From: Cryptomeria japonica
Lineage: Eukaryota; Streptophyta; Pinopsida; Cupressales; Cupressaceae
NCBI RefSeq assembly: GCF_030272615.1
Contig: NC_081412.1
Coordinates: 343,287,870 to 343,351,869, forward strand
Direction: 5' to 3'
DNA: 64,000 bases
In this document: positions 46,895-57,429 of the stretch, in pieces
Position numbering within the stretch: the first letter of the stretch is position 1
Layout of the letters: the number at the start of each line of letters is the position of its first letter
The notes under the pieces: generated by a model
Database searches by the model: none
The model's input: only the letters and a program-made list of their open reading frames with translations
Told to the model about the DNA's origin: nothing
Position numbers and translations under genes: made by a program

Positions 46895-47640
46895 TGATAG
46901 TTCTGATACTTAATGTTAAGTACAGATGCCAAGCTAACAAGATGAGAGGGGGGGGTGAATCATACAAACTTAATCTTCCATAAAAACAATAGATTCAACC
47001 TCAGTAACATATATTTCAGCAATATAACCGAAACTACTAAACATGCAAACTCAAAAGCATATAAACATCATAACACTCATAACAACAGATTTAACATGGA
47101 AAACCAAATAGGGAAAAACCACTGTGGGATTTCGGACCCACTAAGAAATATACTCTTCTAAAGTATGCTCGGTTTAAAGAAAATCCTGTTAAAGATTTGT
47201 TAGGATCTTCACCTTGTTAGAAGTGACCTTGTTAAAGGATTTCAAACACTCAATCAGAATGTCACCTTGCTAGAGGGTTTTCCAAATAAGACTGTTAAGT
47301 CCACTCGGTTAAGATATGTAGGATATCAAAACAATCTAAACATCATGATCTCATCATTTTCTAACTTGGTAATAGTTTCCCATTGAATAACTTATTTCTC
47401 CCCTTATTCATCACATTCTTTCTGTGTCTTTTACCGACATCTTTATACTCATCAAATCATACTTCTTAAGATATGGCAACATCATACTGAATTAGAAAAT
47501 CAATTTCTTGAAATCAATGACAAAATAATATTATTAAGACAGTAAACATCCTTGATTAGTTATATCCATAATCATCAACAACCTTCTCAATATCCTTATT
47601 GAAATGCCAACAATCTCTTATTGTAATTGGAATGCCAACA
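46895..47640 (-). repeat. Copia-3 3' LTR (left on plus strand)
   Basis: Runs TGATAGTTCTGATACTTAAT to GGAATGCCAACA on the plus strand. Near the end AATGCCAACAATCTC occurs twice (about 47603 and 47631). It carries the U5 run GAGAGGGGGGGGTGAATC and the hairpin motif at about 47093-47125. Confidence 0.87.
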
Positions 47641-47790
47641 ATCTCCCCCTTTGGCATTGATGGAAAAACCAATTGATATGACCTAATTGATTCAGATTTA
47701 GATTGCTTAAATGCTCTCCCCCTGTCATTAGTCTTCTCCCCCATACATTAGTCTTCTTCCCTTTTCTTCAGTCTTCTCCCCCTTTGACAA
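47641..47790 (-). repeat. Copia-3 PPT and reiterated PPT-like tracts
   Basis: The PPT itself is ATCTCCCCCTTTGGCATTGATGG (plus strand). Behind it TCATTAGTCTTCTCCCCC-like units repeat about four times (47710-47785), giving several GGGGGAGAAGACT tracts in element sense. Confidence 0.7.
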
Positions 47791-48015
47791 CAATGCCAAA
47801 AAGTAAAGAACTAAAACATAATTTCTTCCTGTATGAAGTGATTTCCTACTATTATGTGTCAACTTAGTCTCAGTCAGAGCATTTTGACTTCAATTCCTGT
47901 TCCCTATTATTGTTTCCTGCACACCTTTAGAAAACATCCTAAAGTATGTAAGTCAACATCAACTCCTAAAAGATATTCTATAGAGTCGTCAAATTGATAC
48001 TTTCACCGAACTCGG

Positions 48016-48640
48016 TCAGTGAATGGAAGATAGGGGTAGGACCCCTAACTTACTTCTGAGATACTCAAAAGTGTCCCTTGGTAGTGGTTTGGTGAGGATA
48101 TTTGCTATTTGTTCCTTTGTGCTTATATACTCCAACACCACTTTCTTCTCTTGAGCTTCTTCTCTAAGATAATGATATTCGATAGAGATGTGCTTTGTCT
48201 TAGAGTGCATAACAGGATTCTTTGAAATGTTTATGGCACTAGTATTGTCATAGAATATAGTTACTGGCTCAGTAACTTTCTCATTTATACCTTCCAACAG
48301 TTGTTTGATCCAAGCTATATTGGTACAATTCAATGCTACAGCAACGTATTCAGCTTCTGTTGTTGACTGTGAAACACATCCTTTTTTCTTGCTAAGCCAA
48401 CTCACTAGTCTTTCTCCTAAAAAGAAAGCTCCTCCACTTGTGCTTTTTTTGTCATCAATGTTGCCTGCCCAATCAGCATCAGTATAAACTTTTAAATCAA
48501 AGTCATTTTCTTTCTGATATACTAAGCCATAATCCTCAGTACCTTTTAAGTATCTGAAAAATTCTCTTGATTGCTATCATATGTGTTTCCTTGGGATCTG
48601 CAGAAAATCTTGCAACTATACCTACTGCATGTGCTATGTC
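48016..48640 (-). pseudogene. Copia-3 RNase H
   Basis: MSWLSKKKGCVSQSTTEAEY, FYDNTSAINISKNPVMHSKT and YHYLREEAQEKKVVLEYIST, then LTKPLPRDTFEYLRSKLGVL and a natural end at 48016. The upstream part (FRYLKGTEDYGLVYQ-like, ADWAGN) is shifted in frame near 48410-48560. Confidence 0.87.
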
Positions 48641-49603
48641 TGGTCTGCTGTGAACAACATATTGTAACTTTCCAATTATAGATTAGTAAAGTGTCTCATC
48701 AACAGATGCAGATTCATCATTCTTTGATAGTTTACAATTGGTAGTCATAGGAGTACTTACTGGTTTTGAACCCTCCATTCCAAATTTCTTCAAGATTTCC
48801 TTTATGTACTTAGATTGAGTAATGAAAATCTCATCTTTCATTTGCAGTATTTGTAAACCTATAAAATACTTTATCTCACTGATTAATGACATCTCAAATT
48901 CTTTGCTCATTTCATTTCCAAAGTTCTTGCATAAAGAGTCATTTCCACAAAAGATAATATCATCAACAAATATGGCTAAGATCAATTTTCCATTTTCATC
49001 ATTCTTCATGTACATGTTACTATTTTCACTTGTCCTTATAAAACCAATCTTGATCAAATAAGAGTGTAATCTCTCATACCATGCTCTAGGTGCTTGTTTC
49101 AGACCATATAAATCTTTGTTCAATTTAAATACCTAATCTTTATTATTGTCTTCAACAAATCCTTCAGGTTGTTCAATAAAAACTTCTTCTTCTAATATAC
49201 CATTCAGAAATGCAGATTTGACATCCATTTGATATACCTTGAAATTCTTGTAAGCAGCATATGCCAACAATGTTCTTACTCCTTCAAGTCTTGCCATAGG
49301 TGCAAAAGTCTCACCATAATCAATTCCTTCTTCTTGGGCATAACCTTTGCAAACTAATCTTGCTTTATTTCAAATGACCTCACCTTTTTCATTCAGCTTG
49401 TTTCTGAAAATCCACTTTGTATCGATTACATTTTTTTCCTTTGGTCTTGGGACCAGTGTCCATGTGTCATTCTTCTTGATTTGATCAATCTCTTCTGTCA
49501 TAGCATTTATCCAATCTTCACTCTTAAATGCCTCTTTCACTATCCTCGATTCAAATTCAGATATCAGACATGTTTTATGTCTCAGTTTGTTCCTTGTCAT
49601 CAC
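48641..49603 (-). pseudogene. Copia-3 reverse transcriptase (broken)
   Basis: The N-terminal part at 49370-49603 has WINAMTEEIDQIKKNDTWTL and TKWIFRNKLNEKGEVI. The second part at 48683-49123 has LYGLKQAPRAWYERLHSYLI, catalytic FVDDIIFCG, EFEMSLISEIKYFIGLQ and KPVSTPMTTNCKLS. Between them the [20 protein letters not shown]-like region is present but broken by stops. Confidence 0.87.
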
Positions 49604-49741
49604 TGGATCATCCTTATCTCTTATAATCTGACTTGATGCATGATGTCTTCTGACATACTTGGCTAATACAGGCTCGGTACGCTTTGTATGATCTTCTTCA
49701 TCACTCAGTAACTGGATATTCTCTTCATTTTCTTGAACAGT

Positions 49742-50848
49742 TCACTCGGTAAGACTTGTCGGTTGAACATAGACAAATCCTTCATAATCTTCTAGTTCTT
49801 TGGAGTTTCCTTCATCATTTCTTTTTGCAAATTCATCAATTTTCACATTTGCACTTTCTACTATTTTGTTAGATGATTTTATCAGACATTTAAATGCTTT
49901 ACTTCTAGAAGAATAACCAAGAAATGTTCCTTCTTCACTTTTCTGATCAAACTTCCCATTTCTATCATCTTTGTGAACATAGCATCTACTTCCAAAGATT
50001 TTAAAATAACTTACATTAGGTTTCTTGTCATACCAGATCTCATATGGTGTCTTCAAAGTTACTTTCTTCAGTTGTACTTGGTTCAGGGTGTAAACTATTG
50101 TGCTTATTGTTTCTCTCCAAAATGTTTGTGGCACTTTCTTTTCAATCATCAGGGTTCTAACACAATCCACAATAGATCTGTTTCTTCTCTCAGCAATTCC
50201 ATTTTGTTGTGGAGTTCTCAGTGCAGAGACTTGTCTTTTTATACCATGATCATTGCAGAATAAGTTGAACTCATCAGATGTGAACTCTCCTCCTCTGTTT
50301 GATCTAAGATATTTCAGTTGTCTTCCTGTTTCATTTTCAACTCTTGCCTTGTACCATTTAAACATTTGAAAAGCTTCTAATTTTTCTTTTAAAAACATTA
50401 CTGACATCATCCTTGAGTAATCATCCAAAAATAATATGAAATATTTATCACCATAATAACTTTGAACTTTCATAGGACCACAAAGATCAGTGTGCACAAG
50501 ATCTAAAATTCCCTTAGAAGTGTAGGACTTACTTGTAAAGCTTGATCTTGTCATTTTACCCATCTGGCATCCTCGGCACATAGGATTCTTAGGTTTTTCA
50601 AGACTCGGTAGACCTCTTACTCGGTGCTTCTTGCTTATTTTGATCAGATTATCAAAATTTACATGCCAAAACCTTTTATGCCATAACCAAGTATCATCTA
50701 TCTTTGCATACAGACACTTGTTCTGAGTTGAGTCAAGGTGCAATGTGTTACCTTTTTTTTGTGTCTCGGTAGCAGCTAACTTTCCATGCTTGTCATGAAC
50801 TTTGACAATTCCTTTCTGAAATTCTATTTGGTAACCTGTGTTGTTTAG
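49742..50848 (-). pseudogene. Copia-3 integrase, catalytic Asp lost
   Basis: Pre-integrase zinc region (LWHKRFWHVNFDNLIKISKK; CRGCQMGKMTRSSF) and core, open for 333 codons (49742-50743). The first Asp is in LVHTDLCGP. The second is Asn (LRSNRGGEF for SDRGGEF). Glu is in NGIAERRNRS. The C-terminal SEEGTFLGYSSRSKAFKC is intact. Confidence 0.88.
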
Positions 50849-51150
50849 CTATGCTACACTCAACAAATTGTATTTCAAACCTTCAACCCAATAAACATTA
50901 TTACATTTAGCATTGTCAAGAAGTGTTATGGATCCTTTACCTTTTACTGGACATGGTGCATCATTACCAAATCTTACATAGCCTCCATCATAATCTTCTA
51001 ATATAACAGACTTGTGTTTATCACCTGTCATGTGATGTGAGCATCCACTATCTATGATCCAAGAATCATTAGTATTTATGTGAGCTATTAGGGCTTTTTC
51101 TTCATACCTTTCTTCATTTGATCCATCTTTGATAGCCACATAAACTACTT
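50849..51150 (-). pseudogene. Copia-3 protease
   Basis: SWIIDSGCSHHMTGDKHK keeps the DSG active site; GYVRFGNDAPCPVKGKGSIT and VYWVEGLKYNLLSVA follow, and a stop truncates the frame at about 50849. Confidence 0.85.
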
Positions 51151-51239
51151 CCTCTGTATCAGTTTCATCTGATTTATCATCATTGGATTCCTCATTGGCT
51201 ATTAAGCATGACTTTCTATCTCTTCTTCTGAAGTCTCAG

Positions 51240-52189
51240 TGTCCTCTTTAATGATTATCTTTCTGCCTGTCATCTCGGTAATCTCTATTTTCAGTAGAAT
51301 CTTTGTCAGGATAGTTAGAAGCCATATGTCCTATCGTATCATAATTGAAACATTTCAAAGGTAGTTTTCTTTTATACTTACCTTTGCCTCTCGGTAACCT
51401 TCTAGCTAATAGTGCTTCAAACTCTTCTTTCTTTCTGATTTCCTCATATAGTTTGTGCACTCTTGCCAAATCTCTCACTTGCTCCATTGTGATCCCCTTC
51501 AGTGTACTTACTCATTCTATCATTGTAATCATCAGATTCACCAATATGAAAAGAACTAAATGCAGACTCAATTTATTTACCGATGACCTACTGTTATCAA
51601 AGTTACTTAACTCAAATGCATGTAGCTTACCAATAGAAGCATCTAAAGAAACTGGCATATTGGGTACAGATCTTAATTCATTGATTGCAGAGACTTGGAT
51701 TGCATAAGCCGGTAGAAGGGTTCTTAACAACTTACTTGTTATATCCTTTTCTTCAATAGTTCCACTTGCTCCTTTGATTTGATTGACAATCTCCTTTAGT
51801 CTTGTACTGTACTAGGTTATGTTCTCACCTTCATTCATCCTCATAGATTCAAGTTGCCCTCTTAGACTATCCACTTTTGCTCTTTGAACATGTTCATCAC
51901 CGCCATACACAGATATGAGCTTGTCCCACATTGCCTTGGCATCATTGCAGCCTTCTAGATCATTAAACTCTGAGTTGGTCAATGCAGATGTTATTTCAAT
52001 CATTGCTTGAATATGTTCTTGCTTTGCTTTTATCTCTTCCATTGTCAATGGATAGGTGCTCAGTGTAATGAAATCATTCTCCAAATAATATACAACATAT
52101 TCTCCAACTCCTGATAGGTGCAGCTTCATCCTTTTCTGCCATGTAGAGAAGCTTGACTTGTTCAGCTTCGGTGCATCCCTCTTATACAT
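51240..52189 (-). pseudogene. gag: Copia-3 gag (broken)
   Basis: The ATG at 52189 opens MYKRDAPKLNKSSFSTWQKR. It continues through an UBN2-type capsid (WDKLISVYGGDEHVQRAKVD, LRGQLESMRMNEGENI) to 51812, a stop, then SKLLRTLLPAYAIQVSAINE. The zinc part at 51248-51487 is KLPLKCFNYDTIGHMASNYP, with two cysteines replaced by tyrosine. Confidence 0.84.
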
Positions 52190-52240
52190 CTTTGGATCTT
52201 TGCCTCAAGAACCTTTAAACTTTTCTTCCAGAGTCCAAAG

Positions 52241-52253
52241 CTCTGATACCAAT
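52241..52253 (-). other. Copia-3 primer binding site
   Basis: In element sense TTGGTATCAGAGCTTTGG follows the LTR end AACTATCAA; it is an exact match to the initiator-Met tRNA PBS TTGGTATCAGAGC. Confidence 0.88.
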
Positions 52254-52486
52254 TGATAGTTCTGATACTTAATGTTAAGTACAGATGCCAAGCTAACAAG
52301 ATGAGAGGGGGGAGGTGAATCATACAAACTTTATCTTCCATAAAAACAATAGATTCAACCCCGATAACATATATTTCAGCAATATAACCAAAACTGCTAA
52401 ACATGCAAACTCAAAAGCATATAAACATCATAACACTCATAACACCAGATTTAATGTGGAAACACAAATAGGGAAAAACCACTATG
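52254..52486 (-). repeat. Copia-3 5' LTR, truncated to 233 bp
   Basis: Matches 46895-47127 up to GGGAAAAACCACTATGG, then breaks off into Tat-like LTR sequence. About 510 bp of the LTR are missing. Confidence 0.85.
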
Positions 52487-53790
52487 GTCATGTCATCTTT
52501 TTGAAAGTCATACTGAGTTGTGCATAAACAACAAAGACTCTTCATGTATCATTAACTAGCTATTCTTATCACTGCTACAGGTAGTATTGATGGCTCAATG
52601 TCATGCATGATTGTTGCTCATGTACATTGTGTTTGATATCTTGAAATATTCTGATGTATGCCTTATGAGCCCAGCTCTTAGATTTGAATCTTCATGCTCA
52701 CGGTTCTGATATTTAGATATGTCCAACTACTCTCAGCTATCTATCTTGGAGGTTGATTTTTGCATATATCTTTGATAGTGATTTCTGTGTATGCTAAATA
52801 CAACCTTTATTGATTGAATATTCTTGGTATGTCTTTTGGATAATAAGAAATTCATATAACAATGACCTCCCTAAGACTTGCTGAAGCATGTGATTTTTGT
52901 GAGATGATAGTGGTATGCAATATTCTTAACTGCAACTTCATGACTGTTGTTTCATTTCTTTGAGAGCTGTGTATTATTGCAAACCTTCTTGTTTCAGTGC
53001 TTTATAACTAAGCTTGAGCTGATAATGGAGAATGATATTGTCTTCTTATTATGATATTCTCCTTTTGTTGTTCTGGATTGGAACCTTCTTCTATTCATAA
53101 CTGTATGACTAGTGCTCCTCTCTGAGATACCTGGACTGCAATATTATGTGTTAGATGGTTGTTTTTATCACTGTGCTCTATCAATAATCTCTCATTACTG
53201 TTGATCTTAATGGAAAAGACTAAGATCACTATGTATTTATCAACTACGTCTTTGTCTCTCAAAACCTCTCCCATTTCTCTAAGTTGTCTATTCATTTGGC
53301 TTACTATCTTTTTCTTTGTTGCATTGCTCATATACAATGATCTCTTCCATTACTCTAAATTCTTTTCATTGCTATCAAAGGTAACTAATTGTAATAAAAT
53401 TGTGTTAAGAGGCAATCTTTTTTATTGAACTGTCAAATTTTCATTCTGGCACACAATGGTTATCAAAGCATTGTGATTTCTTTGGATAACTATTTGTGCC
53501 AAAACAAAGTCTTGACACTCCTTTGGGACACTACTAATCAGAAAACTTAATGAGTTGGGCTCAACCCTTGTGGAAGCCACATTTTACACCACTCATAATC
53601 AGTTGATAAACAACCATGTTATTTTCATGTATCTACACATTAAGCAAACAAATTAGACAAAACAAAGCATATCTGATTTCATTCTGATAATCTGATCTAA
53701 AATTTGTCTCCTATACCTAATTAGTTACTAGTTGTTGTGATACACATGAGGGATAGATTACATATTTGACGGTGCATATGAAAGTAGTGA
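52487..53790 (-). repeat. Tat-like 3' LTR, part 2
   Basis: Resumes near GAAAGTCATACTGAGTTGTG and is collinear with 62990-64000 (for example CATGCATGATTGTTGCTCAT, TCTCATTACTGTTGATCTTA). It contains an extra stretch, about 52700-53060, that is much shorter in the right copy. Homology can be followed to the window end (64000, equal to about 53787). The true LTR edge lies somewhere between 53790 and 54780. Confidence 0.75.
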
Positions 53791-54080
53791 ATGATGGCTC
53801 TCATTGCTCTAACACATTATTTTCTCAAATGCAGGTACTCTGTGGCAACAAGGATGCACAATTGAATGCAAGATGGGCGAAGGACTACAAATCCTATAGG
53901 ACAACACAAAGAGGGCTTGTCATTCAAGCAATGATGAGTCACCCTTCCCATTGTGCATTTTTTTATATGTTTGTATCTGCAAGTATATAGGTTGTTTCTC
54001 ATTTGCACCACCAGTTAGTTTCACAGCTTATGTGAGACATTGTACATTCATTTATAATAAAGATTACTATTTTTCATAAA
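53766..54080 (+). other. Short antisense ORF with acceptor-like and poly(A)-like signals
   Basis: On the plus strand (antisense to the Tat-like gag-pol) a 74-codon frame (53766-53990) contains a TTTTCTCAAATGCAG acceptor-like site at about 53820, LCGNKDAQLNARWAKDYKSY and a Q/R-rich middle. It is followed by an AATAAA-like signal at about 54056. It could be a captured exon, a remnant of the antisense ORF known near the 3' end of some Tat-clade elements, or chance. It may lie partly inside the LTR. Confidence 0.25.
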
Positions 54081-54785
54081 AATGTATGCTCTCATATTGT
54101 TCTAAATTTGAAATCATGGTAATGTAGTCTTCTTTTCTCTTTTCATGCACATGAATGTAATAATAGCAGAATAAATATGTACCTTTTTGTATGTTAAAAA
54201 CACTAAATCTCTACCTGGTTGAGCTTGCTAGTGAAAATAGGTAACATTTCTAGCGACATCTGCTATATGTCTACCTAGTAAACATCTTGACCAGTTGCCT
54301 TATGATTTTCATCAGGCACAGAGTCATTCAAACTTGTCAAAACTGAAAACACAACCCATGAAACATCAAGAAATCTGAAATCTCTTAAAACCTATCCTAA
54401 TCCATTAATTACAGATATGTGGTTTGTGACAGTAAGCTGAAACCACTTGTTGGCATGAATTATATGGCTATAATTGATGGACTATGGCAGGGCAACAACA
54501 AAACAACTTTGAAAAAGACTATTGTAGTACACTATAGCTATATAAAGGAGGTATTTGTTGTGTGTGGTAGTGAATATACAACTTCTCTACCCCATATAAT
54601 GAACATTTTCCTCTAATAACTGCAGTGCATTACAACAGGAAGCAAAACTCCTTATAACTCATAGAGAACTATGCACTGGGCACTTAGGGAAAACAAAACT
54701 AGAACTGATCTACTATGCAAAAGCAATTATTAACAACTAGAAACTACTGAAATATATACAAATTTTAGGAATACCTCAAAAGCAA
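53791..54785. other. LTR tail / 3' untranslated region of Tat-like element
   Basis: The stretch between the part of the LTR that can be matched and the pol stop. Pyrimidine-rich TCTTCTTTTCTCTTTTCATG (54127-54146) is a possible PPT in element sense, but the LTR edge cannot be placed without the missing end of the other LTR. Confidence 0.4.
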
Positions 54786-55640
54786 TGCCTGAGGTGAATC
54801 CCATTGACTGGGTTTGGTTCCACTTCACCAACCAACTTAGGCAATTGGAAGGCATTATGCTGCTTGCACTCAGAAATCATGTAAGGACCGCTCCAAAAAC
54901 ATCAAACTTTGTATGCTTGTCTGGCCTACTCTTGAATTCATCCCATTTCAAGACAATGTCTCCTTCTTTGAATACTCTAGGAGCTTCTCTCTTATCAAAT
55001 GACCACTTTATTTGAGCTTAGTGATGCTCAATCTTTCTCATTTCCTTATTTCTATCTTTCTCTTGCTCAACCAGCTGAGCCAACCTTATTGTCAAGGGCT
55101 CTTCTTCAATCATATCAAGCTGGTTAGCTAGATCAAGGGCTGGAAGCTCCAAGGAAATAGGTATTCTTGATTCCTTTCCATACACAAGCATGTATGGTGA
55201 CACTCTAGTGGATCTCTTTGATGTAATTCTATCAGCCCATAAGGCTAATTTCATCTTGGTATGCCAAGCTCTTTGATTTCCTTCCATGGTCATCTTGATA
55301 ATTATGAGTAGGTTCTTATTTGTGGACTGAGTTTTCCCATTACCTTGAGGGTAATATTTAAATGATATGTTGAGTTAAACTCCATTTTTAATAGCCTAAT
55401 CAGATATCCTACTTCCTACAAAAGCAAGTGAATTATCTGAAACTATAGACTGAGGAACACCAAATTTGGTTATCAGCTCATCATAGAAGTTCAACACAAT
55501 TGTCTCATTTGCTTCTTTGAGTGCCGCAGCCTCATTCCACTTGGTAAAATAATCAATGGCGATGAGAACCCACTTATGACCAACACTTGAAGGTGGGTTT
55601 ATGACTCCAATGAAGTCTAAGCCCCACTTCATGAATGGTT
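54786..55640 (-). pseudogene. Tat-like integrase (broken)
   Basis: Core starts WGLDFIGVINPPSSVGHKWV (first Asp), second Asp in IVSDNSLAFVG. The Glu position reads NGKTQSTNKN where (A/T)ESTNKN is expected, so Glu has become Gln. Then RITSKRSTRVSPYMLVYGKE, LAQLVEQEKDRN, FKEGDIVLKWDE and the C-terminal end EVEPNPVNGIHLRHCF near 54786. Stops lie near 55396 and 55018, with a frameshift near 54890. Confidence 0.83.
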
Positions 55641-56311
55641 AGCTTGAATGGGTTGCAATGGCAACACTGTTAACTTTTATTTTCCTGCAAACATGGCACA
55701 TTCTTTGCATTTCCTTACCCAAGAATGTGCATCGATGATTAAATTATGCTAGTAATAGCCTCCTTTCATAATTTTTAGAGCTATAGCTCTTGCAAAACAA
55801 TGTCCTCATGTTGATCCCTCATGAAACTCAGATAATACTTTATGCACCTTAATAAAACACCCTGAAAATCTTTTCTGAAAAGAATACCATTCAAAATAAC
55901 ATAGGAAATGGATTGAAGTTTGTAGTACCTTCTCTTTGACTTACTCAAACCATGAGGACACTCACCAGTGAGAAAAACGTGAGCCATTTCTTGTACCCAG
56001 CTAATAGGAGGAACAACATCTGCTGTTGGATCTTGATCTTGGAGGGCTAGAACATCCTTTTCTTTACTTTCTTCACTGATGTTTGTGTGATCAAAAATGT
56101 GCTCACACATTCCTTTACCTCTTACCAGCTTGGTGACCTTGATATTCACATCAAACTTCGTCACCTTAGTCACCCAGCCAGCCCTTTTATCATTCAAATC
56201 CTTGTTGAGCAAGAACTCTTTAACTGAAGGGTGAGCAACCAATAACTTAAATCTATTGTTAGACAGCATATGTTTAAATGTCTTTAAACTTCTAACAATA
56301 GAAGGAACATG
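55641..56311 (-). pseudogene. Tat-like RNase H / H2C2 region (broken)
   Basis: An RNase H end-like part (MLSNNRFKLLVAHPSVKEFL), then a spacer and GECPHGLSKSKRRYYKLQSI, YVILNGILFRKDFQGVLLRC, followed by the zinc HxnH...C..C part (CKECAMFAGK near 55690). This wording is typical of the Tat/Athila clade; stops lie at about 55780 and 55640. Confidence 0.78.
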
Positions 56312-56990
56312 TTATTCAACAAACAAATACTTCTCTTCATAATCCTTTAGGTCTTGAATGAAAAAGGCCAAAGGTTGTTTTAAACCATGCTCATTTTCCT
56401 GAACCAGCATAGTCGATATGTCGTCAATGTTTTCATAAGAATACAAAATGAAATCTTTTGAGAAATCTAGGTTCAACAAGGTAGGGGCAGCTACAAGTGC
56501 TTGTTTTATCATGTCAAAAATTTGCATTCCATCCTTAGACCAGTTGAAAGGAACATTCTTTTTTAGTATAGAGGTTAGAGGCTTTAATAATTCTGCAATA
56601 TTTGGAATAAACGTTCTAACAAAATTTATCCTACCCAAGAAAATTTGCAAACCTTTCTCGTGTGTTGGTAGGGGAAGAGAAAGAATAGCACTTAACCTTT
56701 CTGGATCAATTTTTATACCTTCTTTTGGCATCGCATAACCCAGTAACTGACCCTCATGAACAACAAACACACATTTCTTTCGGTTGATGGATATACCAAA
56801 CTCCTTGCACCACTCAAAGATCTTCCTCAAATGAGCTAAATATTCGTTTGAATCTCTAGAATAAATAGTAATGTCATCCAAATAAATAAGTACAAACTTA
56901 TATATTAAACCTTGAAATGCCATGTCCATGGCACGCTGAATGGTAGCACCAACATTTGAAAAAATAATATCAGGGATATCATCAATAGGG
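56312..56990 (-). pseudogene. Tat-like reverse transcriptase, N-terminal half deleted
   Basis: Begins in NVGATIQRAMDMAFQ (about 56960) and runs through catalytic LIYLDDITIYSRDSNEYLAH, GISINRKKCVFVVHEGQLLG, LPLPTHEKGLQIFLGRINFV and FNWSKDGMQIFDMIKQAL. Motifs that precede GATxQRAM in other elements are absent: the sequence directly upstream is linker/protease-like, so half of the RT is deleted. Confidence 0.83.
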
Positions 56991-57013
56991 GCATTTGGAT
57001 AAAGAGGGATAGG

Positions 57014-57425
57014 CTAATATTCTTGCTCATGGATAGCCAAATTGGCATTTACAGAACTAGGGACATATGGCTCTATGTGATCATTAGCCAAGGCTTTAGA
57101 TTTGATGATAACTTTAGTCCCATACCTTGTCCTAAAGAACATATGTGACCAATCAGATGACAAATAACCCCCCAACTTGGTTGTAAAATCTCTTGAAAGG
57201 CAGATTGGAAAATAGGGTGGTAGGTCTATCACATATACATCTTGTGCAATTGCAAAATTGGGGGCACGCATGGAGGGTAAGACTCAATTTTTTTATGACT
57301 CCAACAATATTTATAGTAGTCCAATCTAATTGAAATACACCCTTATTCAATGGCTTATAGGTTAGTCCAAATTGGTCTACTAACGTCTTTGGCATGACTG
57401 AACTACTTGCACTTGAATCTATCAT
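57014..57425 (-). pseudogene. Tat-like protease (broken)
   Basis: MIDSSASSSVMPKTLVDQFG is an altered active-site motif (DSG to DSS), followed by the LNKGVFQLDWTTINIVGVIK part. A frameshift near 57275 leads to MRAPNFAIAQDVYVIDLPPY and FPICLSRDFTTKLGGYLSSD. Confidence 0.72.
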
Positions 57426-57429
57426 GCAG

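Larger units (their letters stand above)
46895..52486 (-). mobile_element. Copia-3, minus-strand Ty1/Copia, 5' LTR truncated
   Basis: The left LTR 46895-47640 is complete; the right one (5' in element sense) is only 233 bp. The interior has PBS, gag, PR, IN, RT and RH. The host LTR copy at 62951 shows that a few dozen bases of host sequence around the right junction are missing, so the target duplication is gone. Coding regions carry stops, and the integrase has lost a catalytic Asp. Confidence 0.87.

Noticed and set aside
53095-53428. Frames repeated at 63340-63637 on both strands
   Set aside because: These are the two copies of the Tat-like LTR; similarity follows from LTR duplication, not coding.
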